Shown piece by piece: positions 21,518 to 28,034 of a DNA stretch of 28,034 nt (the stretch's first letter is position 1; every line of letters begins with the position of its first letter). A model generated the notes under the pieces. That model worked only from the letters and a program-made list of their open reading frames with translations, searched no databases and was not told the DNA's origin. The stretch is from UBA10677 sp045532295 (GTDB taxonomy: Bacteria; Bacillota; Clostridia; Christensenellales; Pumilibacteraceae). The DNA lies in the NCBI GenBank assembly GCA_045532295.1, contig JAZSFP010000006.1, forward strand, positions 1 through 28,034, read 5' to 3'. The translations under genes were made by a program, and so were the position numbers.

Positions 21518-22066
21518 ATGGCAGAATTTCATACCGTCAATATTTGCGGAAGAGAGGAACAACTTCCCGTCCTCCCCCTTCCCTCCGGCATCAAAATAGC
21601 CTTTTTTAACCTTCACGGTAACCAAGATTTGACCGAGTACTGCGGAAAGAAAATCGCAGAGGTAATCAAAGAGAGCGGAGAAGAGATTGACGTTCTCATA
21701 ACGGCAGAGAGCAAAGGCTTGCAACTCACCCACGTAGTAGCAAGAGAACTTGGTCATAACTTCTACGCAGTAGCAAGAAAATCCCTTAAACTTTATATGC
21801 AAGACGGCATCAGTTCGACCATTAAATCTATAACGACGGGTGGCGAGCAAACGCTTTACTTGTCCGCTCACGACGTTGAACTTCTTAAAGGAAAAAAGGT
21901 CGCAATCGTAGACGACGTAATTTCAACGGGCGGTTCGCTCCAAGGTCTTGAACTTCTCGTCGCTAAAGCAGGCGGTATTGTTACTCTTAAAGCAACCGTT
22001 CTTGCAGAAGGCTCTGCGGCAAAACGCGCCGATATTAAGTTCCTCGCAACTATCCCTTTGCTCTAA
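21518..22066 (+). CDS. Phosphoribosyltransferase, adenine/xanthine PRT-like
   Basis: A 182-residue type I phosphoribosyltransferase, probably in purine base salvage (base plus PRPP to nucleotide). The PRPP-binding loop is VAIVDDVISTGGSL (128-141). ITAESKGLQL (61-70) is the first PRPP-contact loop, and ARKSLKLYM (86-94) the flexible region as in Apt/Xpt. It is closer by eye to adenine phosphoribosyltransferase-like proteins than to Hpt, and it also resembles the C-terminal domain of the PurR-type regulator of Firmicutes but has no DNA-binding domain. AAGGAG precedes the ATG. It is a single-gene unit between a strong promoter and two hairpins. Confidence 0.88.
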   Translation: MAEFHTVNICGREEQLPVLPLPSGIKIAFFNLHGNQDLTEYCGKKIAEVIKESGEEIDVLITAESKGLQLTHVVARELGHNFYAVARKSLKLYMQDGISSTIKSITTGGEQTLYLSAHDVELLKGKKVAIVDDVISTGGSLQGLELLVAKAGGIVTLKATVLAEGSAAKRADIKFLATIPLL

Positions 22067-22117
22067 AACGGAGGGGTACGTACCCCGTCGTTTTGCAAAA
22101 AACCCCGTTTTTTTAAG
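22065..22117 (+). terminator. Long inverted repeat and second possible stem after the phosphoribosyltransferase
   Basis: AAAACG..GGGGT (22065-22077) pairs with ACCCC..CGTTTT (22082-22094) through a tight loop. The left arm can instead pair with CCCCGTTTT (22103-22111), which ends in seven T. The second structure would be the real terminator; the two cannot form together. Confidence 0.65.
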
Positions 22118-22144
22118 CGCGAAATAAAGAATAAAAATAAAAGT

Positions 22145-22182
22145 AGATACGCCCTTTTACGCTAAAGAGCGTATCTTTTTTT
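22145..22182 (+). terminator. Second intrinsic terminator after the phosphoribosyltransferase
   Basis: AGATACGC (22145-22152) pairs with GCGTATCT (22169-22176), with an inner CTTT/AAAG stem, then a run of seven T. From here to the dgt promoter the sequence is AT-rich and includes the perfect inverted repeat AATATTTT-AA-AAAATATT (22241-22258), possibly an UP-like element; nothing else was seen. Confidence 0.85.
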
Positions 22183-22278
22183 GCTCTTTTTCTCCAAAAA
22201 CTGCCTCGTGCGCGCCTCCGCGAGCGTTGTTTATTATAATAATATTTTAAAAAATATTTAAAATACCCTTGAAAACGC

Positions 22279-22307
22279 TTGCATTTTACAAATTTTGATT
22301 GTAATAT
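22279..22307 (+). promoter_or_regulatory. Promoter of dgt, deciding the start codon
   Basis: TTGCAT (22279-22284) and TAATAT (22302-22307) with a 17-base spacer. Transcription should begin near 22314, after the ATG at 22311, so translation must start at the ATG at 22323. GGTGA at 22314-22318 matches the ribosome-binding consensus AGGAGGTGA at the right distance for that start. Confidence 0.7.
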
Positions 22308-22322
22308 TAAATGGGTGAGTTT

Positions 22323-23318
22323 ATGAAAGATTACAAATCTGCAACTTTTGACATAGAAAAAATGTTCTTTTCTAAGTACGCAACGCGCTCGGACGAAACC
22401 AAGGGTAGAAAAATTCCTATTCCCGAGAGCAATATGCGAACGGAGTTCCAGCGCGATAGAGATAGAATAATCCACTGCAAAGCGTTCCGTCGTCTTAAAC
22501 ATAAGACGCAAGTTTTTCTTGCGCCCGAGGGCGACCATTATAGAACGCGACTTACGCATACGCTGGAAGTAAGCCAAATCGCTCGTTCAATTGCAAGAGC
22601 GTTAAGGCTTAACGAGGACTTAACCGAGGCAATCAGCCTTGGACACGACCTTGGACACACCCCCTACGGACATGCGGGCGAGCGCGCGCTCAACGAGTTC
22701 ACGCACTTTGAACACAACGAACAAAGCCTAAGAGTAGTGGACGTGCTTGAATACGACGGAAATGGTATGAACCTTACCTTTGAGGTTCGCGACGGCATAC
22801 TCAACCACACGAGCCGTGGTAATCCGGCAACGCCTGAAGGACAAATCGTTGCTTGGAGCGATAGAATAGCCTACATAAACCACGACATTGACGACGCAAT
22901 TCGAGGCGGAGTAATCGCCGAGACCGATATCCCCGAGCGTTATCGCAAAATCTTTGGCGACAAGAACGGCAAACGCATCAACGCTATGGTAATGGATATG
23001 ATTGAAAACAGTTACGATAGCCCCGTAATTCAGCCCTCACCCCTTTTTCGCGAAGAGATTATGGGCTTAAGACAATTTATGTTCGATAAAGTCTACCGCT
23101 CGTCAATAGCAAAAGCGGAAGAACATAAAGCCGTAGATATGATACGCTTTCTGTTCGAGTACTTCTACAATCACAAGGACGAACTTCCTCGCGAATTCTT
23201 GGATATGGACAGTCCCCTCGAGCAAAAAGTATGCGACTACATATCTATGATGAGCGATCAATACGCCGTAAAAACCTACGAGGATATTACCATCCCAAAA
23301 AGTTGGTCTAAACTATAA
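22323..23318 (+). CDS. dgt: Deoxyguanosinetriphosphate triphosphohydrolase-like HD protein
   Basis: Cytoplasmic HD-domain hydrolase that splits dNTPs, classically dGTP, into nucleoside and triphosphate. The 331-residue protein shows metal ligands His79 (RLTHTLEV), His108-Asp109 (LGHDLGHTPYGH) and Asp180 (WSDRIAYINHD), and the substrate stretch RRLKHKTQVF (56-65). It is the shorter Firmicutes type. An ATG at 22311 is in frame but lies before the expected transcription start, so 22323 is chosen. Gene order dgt-dnaG-rpoD is common in clostridia. A 538-base repeat-filled gap parts it from dnaG, so dnaG may have its own promoter. Confidence 0.93.
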   Translation: MKDYKSATFDIEKMFFSKYATRSDETKGRKIPIPESNMRTEFQRDRDRIIHCKAFRRLKHKTQVFLAPEGDHYRTRLTHTLEVSQIARSIARALRLNEDLTEAISLGHDLGHTPYGHAGERALNEFTHFEHNEQSLRVVDVLEYDGNGMNLTFEVRDGILNHTSRGNPATPEGQIVAWSDRIAYINHDIDDAIRGGVIAETDIPERYRKIFGDKNGKRINAMVMDMIENSYDSPVIQPSPLFREEIMGLRQFMFDKVYRSSIAKAEEHKAVDMIRFLFEYFYNHKDELPREFLDMDSPLEQKVCDYISMMSDQYAVKTYEDITIPKSWSKL

Positions 23319-23340
23319 TTTTACGGAAAAATACTGTGAA

Positions 23341-23525
23341 ATACTTCGCGTTTTGTTCGGTCACGTACGTCTTTGTACGCTCCCTCACAAGAACGCTCGT
23401 CTTTCTTGTATTTTCCTCGTAAAATAGTGCTGACTCAATACTTTGCGTTTTGTTTAGTCCTTGCACGCTCCTTCATAAGAACGCTCGTCTTTCTTGCATT
23501 TTCCTCGTAAAACGGGGCTAACTCA
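23341..23525. repeat. Tandem repeat R4, two long copies
   Basis: Copy one (23341-23437) and copy two (23438-23525) share the order ATACTTYGCGTTTTGTT, then ACGCTCCYTCAYAAGAACGC, then TCGTCTTTCTTG and ATTTTCCTCGTAAAA, ending CT(A/G)ACTCA. A third partial copy of the middle part lies at 23569-23627. This is the first part of the long gap between dgt and dnaG. No coding sequence is supported; the short open frames here consist of repeat. Confidence 0.8.
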
Positions 23526-23674
23526 TAGACCAAACCGAGCGAAAGCGAGAAGTGCCCTCACGGCAGTGACGCTCCTTCATAAGAACGCTCGTCTTTCTTG
23601 CATTTTCCTCGTAAAATAGTGCTAACCTAAGCCCAAGGGTCGTGTCTTTCTGGAGCGTAGCGATAGAAACTCCC
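23526..23674. repeat. Composite repeat: R1 hairpin, partial R4, R2
   Basis: TAGACCAAACCGAGCG (23526-23541) leads into the R1 mirror block and a small stem TCAC-GGCA-GTGA (23558-23569), then the third R4 partial copy, then R2 from GTGTCTTTCTGGA (23642) to ATAGAAACTCC (about 23674). The TAGACCAA-R1-R2 order is the same as at 5061-5163. Confidence 0.75.
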
Positions 23675-23705
23675 AAGTTTATGCAACCATACCCTTTGGT
23701 CGACC

Positions 23706-23793
23706 TCACCGAGCGAAAGCGAGAAACGCCCCGACGTATAGTGGTGTCATACCGAGCGGAGCGAACAGCAGTGAGCGAAGTCGAGCGTATCTA
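23706..23793. repeat. R1 copy joined to R3 copy
   Basis: CACCGAGCGAAAGCGAGAAA (23707-23726) is an R1 mirror block followed by a decayed hairpin (CCCGACGTATAGTGG), running straight into R3: GTCATACCGAGCG (23746) to GTCGAGCGTATCT (about 23780-23792). About 60 further bases lead to dnaG with no clear promoter seen. Confidence 0.75.
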
Positions 23794-23856
23794 AAGCAAC
23801 TCAACTAAAATTCAACTGAAAACCTTACCTATCAAAAAAATTTAGAGGAATAAAAT

Positions 23857-25623
23857 TTGGCAAACGACTGGAGAGAATTTATAGAGAAACTTCTATCGCA
23901 GATAAACATCGTGAACGTAGTATCACGGTACGTACCTCTGCAGAAGAAAGGCAATCGCCACTGGGGTTGTTGCCCGTTTCACCACGAAAAAGAGCCCTCT
24001 TTCACGGTAAATGAAAGCGAGCAATTTTACTATTGCTTTGGTTGTAAAGAGAGTGGAAACGCCATAAGTTTTATTCAAAAAATGGAAAGCATCGAGAGAA
24101 TGGACGCCATTAAACTTCTTGCTCAAGAGGCGAAAATGGAATTGCCCTCGTTCGACTACAAGCAAACGGACGAGGTTGAACGCCAAAAGCGAGAGCGACT
24201 TTACGCGTTAATGCGCTCGGCGGCAAAGCACTATAACGAAAACCTTTCCTCGCCTAAAGCCAAGCACGCCATTGACTACATAAAAGCAAGAGAAATCCCC
24301 TCGAACCTCGTAACGCGTTTTGGGTTTGGTATGAGTTTAGACGGAACTGACATTATAACGCACCTTGAGAGTTTAGGCTATACCAAGCAAGAAATGAAAG
24401 AGGCAGGGCTTATCGAACAGCGCGCTGACAGTTGGTACGACGTCTTTTACGGACGGCTTATGATACCCATAATCAACAATATGGGCGAAGTGGTAGCCTT
24501 TGGCGGACGGCTTATAAACCCCGAAACGCATATCCCCGTAAAGTACCGCAACTCCACCAACACCCCCATTTTCGACAAGAGCAAAACGCTGTATGCAATA
24601 AACCTCTTAAAGCGCAAAAAACAGCGCGAGCATATCAAATACGTAATCGTAGCCGAAGGCTATATGGACGTGCTTGCCCTCCACAAAGCAGGCTTTGATA
24701 CGGCAGTGGCAAGTATGGGAACGGCGCTTACCTATTCTCAAGCAAAACTGTTAAGAAACTATTCCCCCAACGTCTACATTAGTTACGACGGCGATAACGC
24801 AGGACAAACTGCAATGATGCGCGGTCTTGATATCTTAAAAAGCGCGGGACTAAACGTCAAAGTCGTAGTTCTTCCCGACGGTCTCGACCCCGACGACCTT
24901 ATAAAAGAGCGCGGAGCGGAGGCGTACCAAAAACTTCTCGACGAGGCGCTTACCCTTCCTGCGTTCAAACTCGAAGTAGTAAGAAAACGCCACGACCTTT
25001 CTACGCCTGACGGTAAGTCCGCGTACGCAATCGACGCGATTAAAGTCATAAAATCACTTGAAAACCCCGTCGAGCAAGAAGAATACCTCAAAACCGTACA
25101 CGAGCACTCGGGTTATTCGTTCGACGCGCTCAGAAAACAAGCGGATATAACGCAAGTAGAACAAACGAAGAGCGTAGAAACGGAAACGCCGACGACTATC
25201 GCGCCCGAGCGTGATAGCGCGCAATTATTCGTAATGGCGTCGGTAGTTCATCAAAAACCGTACGTAAACTTTAGCGAGGACATAAGTCCCTATCTTTCGC
25301 TTGAAGTGGACAAGCGTATTTTCGCACTCGTAAAAGAGCGACACGACAAGGGCGAAAAATTCCCCATAAGTATGCTGTATTCCTTAGAGGACTCCAACGA
25401 AGTAAAAAGTTTGACGGAATACGAATTTATGAGCGAGGACAACGACGCGCTTGCGAGGAAGTATGCAAGTAGCGTATCGAGAATAGTGATACGGTATCTT
25501 GAAAACGAGAAAAAATTGCTTGCAAGCGACTACGAAAAGACCAAAGATATAGCCTTACTTCAACGAATGATGAAGATAGACAAGACTTTGCGCTCACTCA
25601 AAAACGGAGATAACAATGATTAA
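23857..25623 (+). CDS. dnaG: DNA primase
   Basis: Makes RNA primers at the replication fork with the replicative helicase. The N-terminal zinc domain has C39-P-F-H42 and C60-F-G-C63. The Toprim core carries VAEGYMD (262-268; metal-binding Glu264) and YDGDNAG (307-313; Asp308, Asp310). RFGFGMSLDG (151-160) is a further family stretch. The C-terminal third is the helicase-contact domain and is less conserved. Length 588 is normal. The start is TTG at 23857, with AGAGGA at 23844-23849 eight bases upstream; no ATG lies nearby in frame. It overlaps the first sigma gene by 8 bases. Confidence 0.96.
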   Translation: MANDWREFIEKLLSQINIVNVVSRYVPLQKKGNRHWGCCPFHHEKEPSFTVNESEQFYYCFGCKESGNAISFIQKMESIERMDAIKLLAQEAKMELPSFDYKQTDEVERQKRERLYALMRSAAKHYNENLSSPKAKHAIDYIKAREIPSNLVTRFGFGMSLDGTDIITHLESLGYTKQEMKEAGLIEQRADSWYDVFYGRLMIPIINNMGEVVAFGGRLINPETHIPVKYRNSTNTPIFDKSKTLYAINLLKRKKQREHIKYVIVAEGYMDVLALHKAGFDTAVASMGTALTYSQAKLLRNYSPNVYISYDGDNAGQTAMMRGLDILKSAGLNVKVVVLPDGLDPDDLIKERGAEAYQKLLDEALTLPAFKLEVVRKRHDLSTPDGKSAYAIDAIKVIKSLENPVEQEEYLKTVHEHSGYSFDALRKQADITQVEQTKSVETETPTTIAPERDSAQLFVMASVVHQKPYVNFSEDISPYLSLEVDKRIFALVKERHDKGEKFPISMLYSLEDSNEVKSLTEYEFMSEDNDALARKYASSVSRIVIRYLENEKKLLASDYEKTKDIALLQRMMKIDKTLRSLKNGDNND

Positions 25624-26680
25624 AATGGAAGAAAAATTTAACGAACAAATCGAAAGCCTTGAACGCGCCGCGAGAATTAAAGGATTTCTAACTACCGAAG
25701 AGGTAGACGAAAAAATCGCGCTCGAGGCAAACGCTAACGCAGAACAACTAATGGACGCGTACGAAACGCTGGACGAGGACAGAGTGCTCGTCGTTGAAGA
25801 GGACGCTCCGGTAAACCTTAACGAAGACCTTGACGATATCGTAACGATTGAAAGCACTAAGGAATATCTTAAAACCTTAGGTAAAACCCCCTTGCTCTCG
25901 GCAGAGGAAGAGAAGGAACTCGCCTACAAAATACTTGCAGGCGACAAGCAAGCAAAGAACAAACTTATCGAATCCAACCTTCGCCTCGTGGTATCCATTG
26001 CGAAGAAGTACGTAGGAAGAGGCTCGGACTTAGACGACTTAATCCAACTTGGCAACGTAGGACTAATAAACGCCGTAGACCGCTACGACCCCGAAAAAGG
26101 CTTTAGGTTTTCTACCTACGCAACTTGGTGGATAAGGCAAAACATTACTCGCTCGATAAGAGATATATCCCGTTCAGTACATATCCCCGGCTACGTCCTC
26201 GACGGAATGGAAAAAATGCAACGAGAGATAAGCAAGTTTGAAGTAAAGCACTCGCGCCTCCCCTCCGACGGCGAAATCGCGGAAATTTTAGGGGAAAGCG
26301 AACAGCAAATTCGCCTTTACCGTCGACTTCAACTCAAAGAGCGTTCGCTCTACGAGGCGCTTGGCGACGAAAACGATATGACGCTTGACGAAATGATAGC
26401 AGACCCGTCTGCGCCCTCGCCCGACGGTGAAGTCATAAACGACTACTTCCACACCGTTCTCGACGCAGTAATCGGAATGCTCGAGCCACGCGAACAAAAG
26501 ATAATAAGACTTCGCTACGGGCTTGATAACGGCGTACCGATGACGCTTAGAGACGTAGGCGAAAAGTACAACATAACGCGTGAGCGCGTTCGTCAAATAG
26601 AGATGTCCGCCCTTAAAAAACTACGCAGTCCTGCGCTCAGTTCTAAACTTAGAGCCGGGGTAGCGGGCGCGGATATTTAA
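25616..26680 (+). CDS. Divergent sigma-70 factor directly after dnaG
   Basis: A 354-residue sigma-70 family factor that should direct RNA polymerase to promoters. A short region-1.1-like part (about 8-62) is followed by region 1.2 (STKEYLKTLGKTPLLS), region 2 (118-190, with FRFSTYATWWIRQNITRS), region 3 (191-240) and region 4 (about 285-345) with the helix-turn-helix TLRDVGEKYNITRERVRQIE (310-329). Compared with the next gene, region 2.2 reads DLDDLIQLGN instead of FLDLIQEGN, the region 3.0 pair corresponding to E. coli His455/Glu458 is Tyr and Asp (IPGYVLDGMEK), and the 3.2 finger (KERSLYEALGDENDMTLDEM) differs. It overlaps dnaG by 8 bases with GGAG six bases upstream. It is probably an alternative or duplicated primary-like factor. 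Confidence 0.92.
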   Translation: MIKMEEKFNEQIESLERAARIKGFLTTEEVDEKIALEANANAEQLMDAYETLDEDRVLVVEEDAPVNLNEDLDDIVTIESTKEYLKTLGKTPLLSAEEEKELAYKILAGDKQAKNKLIESNLRLVVSIAKKYVGRGSDLDDLIQLGNVGLINAVDRYDPEKGFRFSTYATWWIRQNITRSIRDISRSVHIPGYVLDGMEKMQREISKFEVKHSRLPSDGEIAEILGESEQQIRLYRRLQLKERSLYEALGDENDMTLDEMIADPSAPSPDGEVINDYFHTVLDAVIGMLEPREQKIIRLRYGLDNGVPMTLRDVGEKYNITRERVRQIEMSALKKLRSPALSSKLRAGVAGADI

Positions 26681-26732
26681 CTGAGAGAAAACAAATGATA
26701 ATATAAGGAAAAACATAGAGAGAGGTGTAAAA

Positions 26733-27965
26733 ATGGACAAAGAGAAAGAAGTTGATAAGATTGTAAAGGTTCTCCAAGCCCGTTACAAAAAAGAAGGAAA
26801 AGTCACGCTTGAGGACGTTAACTTACTCACCGTAGGAATGGAAGAGCGTTACGTAGATAGCGTAAAGAGTATACTTGCAAGCGCAGGCATAGAGCCGGTA
26901 GCGGAGCGTCATTTATCCGAAAAGATAGACGCCGAGGTAAAAAGACTAATAAAAGTGGGCAAAGTACACGGTCACCTTACTTACGACGAGGTGGGCGAAA
27001 AACTTGCCGTAGAATACGAGGCTAACGCCGAGCAAATGGAGGCGGTATTTAAAATTCTCGCCGACAACGATATACAGGTAATCAACAATACGCTCGAACT
27101 TATGACGGACGACATCAACCAGATTATGAACGACGTAGCGATTGACGATCCCGTAAAAGTATATCTTAAAGACATCGGTAAAGTACCTCTTTTGACGGTG
27201 GAAGAAGAACTCGAACTTGCTAATAAAATGGCAACGGGCGACGTGTCCGCTAAAAAGCGTCTTTCCGAGGCGAACCTCCGTCTCGTAGTGTCTATTGCAA
27301 AACGCCACGTAGGTCGTGGTATGCTTTTCCTTGACCTTATTCAAGAGGGAAACCTTGGTCTTATGAAAGCGGTAGAGAAGTTTGACTACACCAAAGGCTT
27401 TAGGTTCTCCACTTACGCAACTTGGTGGATACGCCAAGCAATCACGAGAGCAATCGCCGACCAAGCGCGTACTATTCGTATCCCCGTTCATATGGTGGAA
27501 ACGATTAACAAACTCACCAGAACCACTCGACTTTTAGTGCAAAAGTTAGGTAGAGATCCCTCGCCCGCGGAAATCAGCGCAGAGATGGGCGTAAGCGAAG
27601 AACGCGTTCGTGAAATCCAGCGCATCGCTCTCGACCCAGTATCGCTCGAAACGCCCATCGGCGAAGAAGAGGATAGCCACCTTGGTGACTTTATCGAGGA
27701 CAGCAACGCGCCTGCTCCCCAGGACGCTACTACCGTGTCAATGCTCAAAGAACAAATCTTGAGTATTCTCGACAACCTCACGCCCCGTGAAGAAATGGTA
27801 CTTCGTCTTCGCTACGGCATCGACGACGGCCACCCCAGAACGCTTGAAGAAGTGGGCAAAGAGTTCGGCGTTACGAGAGAGCGTATTCGTCAAATCGAAG
27901 CAAAAGCGCTTAGAAAATTGCGTCATCCCCAGCGCAGTAAAAAACTTAAGGACTACATTGACTAA
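26733..27965 (+). CDS. rpoD: Primary sigma factor RpoD/SigA
   Basis: Housekeeping sigma factor. All canonical parts are present: region 1.2 (DDPVKVYLKDIGKVPLL, 138-154), region 2 with RGMLFLDLIQEGNLGLMKAV and YATWWIRQAITRAIADQART (228-247), IRIPVHMVETINKL (248-261) with the extended -10 contacts His and Glu, region 3.2 DPVSLETPIGEEEDSHLGDF (301-320), and region 4 TLEEVGKEFGVTRERIRQIE (370-389). Length is 410. The N-terminus (1-118) appears to hold two successive region-1.1-like modules: KVTLEDVNLLTVGMEERYVD (23-42) and HLTYDEVGEKLAVEYEANAE (81-100) occupy equal places. It starts 52 bases after the first sigma gene with GAGAGGTG upstream, and its TAA overlaps the next ATG. Confidence 0.97.
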   Translation: MDKEKEVDKIVKVLQARYKKEGKVTLEDVNLLTVGMEERYVDSVKSILASAGIEPVAERHLSEKIDAEVKRLIKVGKVHGHLTYDEVGEKLAVEYEANAEQMEAVFKILADNDIQVINNTLELMTDDINQIMNDVAIDDPVKVYLKDIGKVPLLTVEEELELANKMATGDVSAKKRLSEANLRLVVSIAKRHVGRGMLFLDLIQEGNLGLMKAVEKFDYTKGFRFSTYATWWIRQAITRAIADQARTIRIPVHMVETINKLTRTTRLLVQKLGRDPSPAEISAEMGVSEERVREIQRIALDPVSLETPIGEEEDSHLGDFIEDSNAPAPQDATTVSMLKEQILSILDNLTPREEMVLRLRYGIDDGHPRTLEEVGKEFGVTRERIRQIEAKALRKLRHPQRSKKLKDYID

Positions 27966-28034
27966 TGACTAGGCTAAACGCTGTACGTTCGCTTGTAACG
28001 CCCGTCGAAATTTTTGCCGACGTAGGTTGCGATC
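27965..28034 (+). CDS. trmK: Start of a TrmK-like tRNA methyltransferase (cut by the window end)
   Basis: The first 23 codons read MTRLNAVRSLVTPVEIFADV followed by GCD. The pattern RL-x(n)-ADVGCD is the N-terminal SAM-binding motif I of the TrmK family, which methylates adenine 22 of tRNA, and a trmK gene directly after rpoD is the common clostridial and bacillar order. The ATG overlaps the rpoD stop as TAATG. The rest lies beyond the window. Confidence 0.75.
   Translation, partial: MTRLNAVRSLVTPVEIFADVGCD

Noticed and set aside
23518..23709. Minus-strand open frame of 63 codons in the dgt-dnaG gap
   Set aside because: Composed of dispersed repeat sequence, no ribosome binding site, no recognisable protein features.
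23341..23793. CRISPR array
   Set aside because: The repeats are long, imperfect, few and unevenly spaced, with no unique spacers of equal length and no cas genes.

Overview
The window reads as a chromosome segment of a Firmicutes-type anaerobe, most likely an uncultured clostridial (Clostridia or Christensenellales-like) gut bacterium. The reasons are consensus TTGACA/TATAAT promoters, AAGGAGG-type ribosome binding sites, a dgt-dnaG-rpoD-trmK order, oxygen-sensitive Fe-S enzymes, and the way the proteins read. This placement is inference from sequence reading only; no search was run.

Layout. (1) 1-4976: a hairpin-rich leader, then a dipeptide/oligopeptide ABC importer operon (oppB, oppC, oppD, oppF) ending with a small one-span membrane protein; the binding protein gene is not in the window and probably lies just upstream. 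(2) 4977-6485: a composite repeat, a lipoprotein with three tandem beta-rich modules, a bidirectional terminator, and an exact 67-bp copy of part of the small membrane-protein gene. (3) 12458 down to 6486, minus strand: a polytopic membrane protein ending in a CxxC tail, a NapH-like membrane ferredoxin fused to a TlpA-like thioredoxin, an L-cysteine desulfidase, then a cytoplasmic GH78 alpha-L-rhamnosidase. The first three genes overlap and look like one thiol/sulfur redox unit. (4) 14074 down to 12493, minus strand: three small genes, two for membrane proteins and one for a LURP-one-related protein. (5) A class-III aminotransferase of the ArgD type with its own promoter. (6) 15494-17567: a MsmX/UgpC-type sugar ABC ATPase with an unusually long C-terminus of three tandem TOBE-like modules, behind an operator-rich promoter. 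(7) 21402 down to 17662, minus strand: MarR regulator, cysE, cysS, HAD phosphatase and an orphan Doc/Fic protein. (8) 21451-22182: a phosphoribosyltransferase transcribed divergently from the cys operon. (9) 22279 to the end: dgt, a 538-bp block made largely of dispersed repeats, dnaG, two different sigma-70 genes in tandem, and the start of trmK.

Together the genes cover peptide uptake, cysteine synthesis and charging (cysE, cysS) against cysteine breakdown (desulfidase plus membrane thiol redox), sugar import energisation, plant-glycan rhamnose release, and the replication/transcription initiation operon. The main points for a second look are the paired sigma factors in the dnaG operon, the repeated region-1.1-like module in the second sigma factor, the triple TOBE-like ABC ATPase, the CxxC-tail/NapH-TlpA/desulfidase operon, and a dispersed repeat family whose hairpin stems differ in sequence but still pair.
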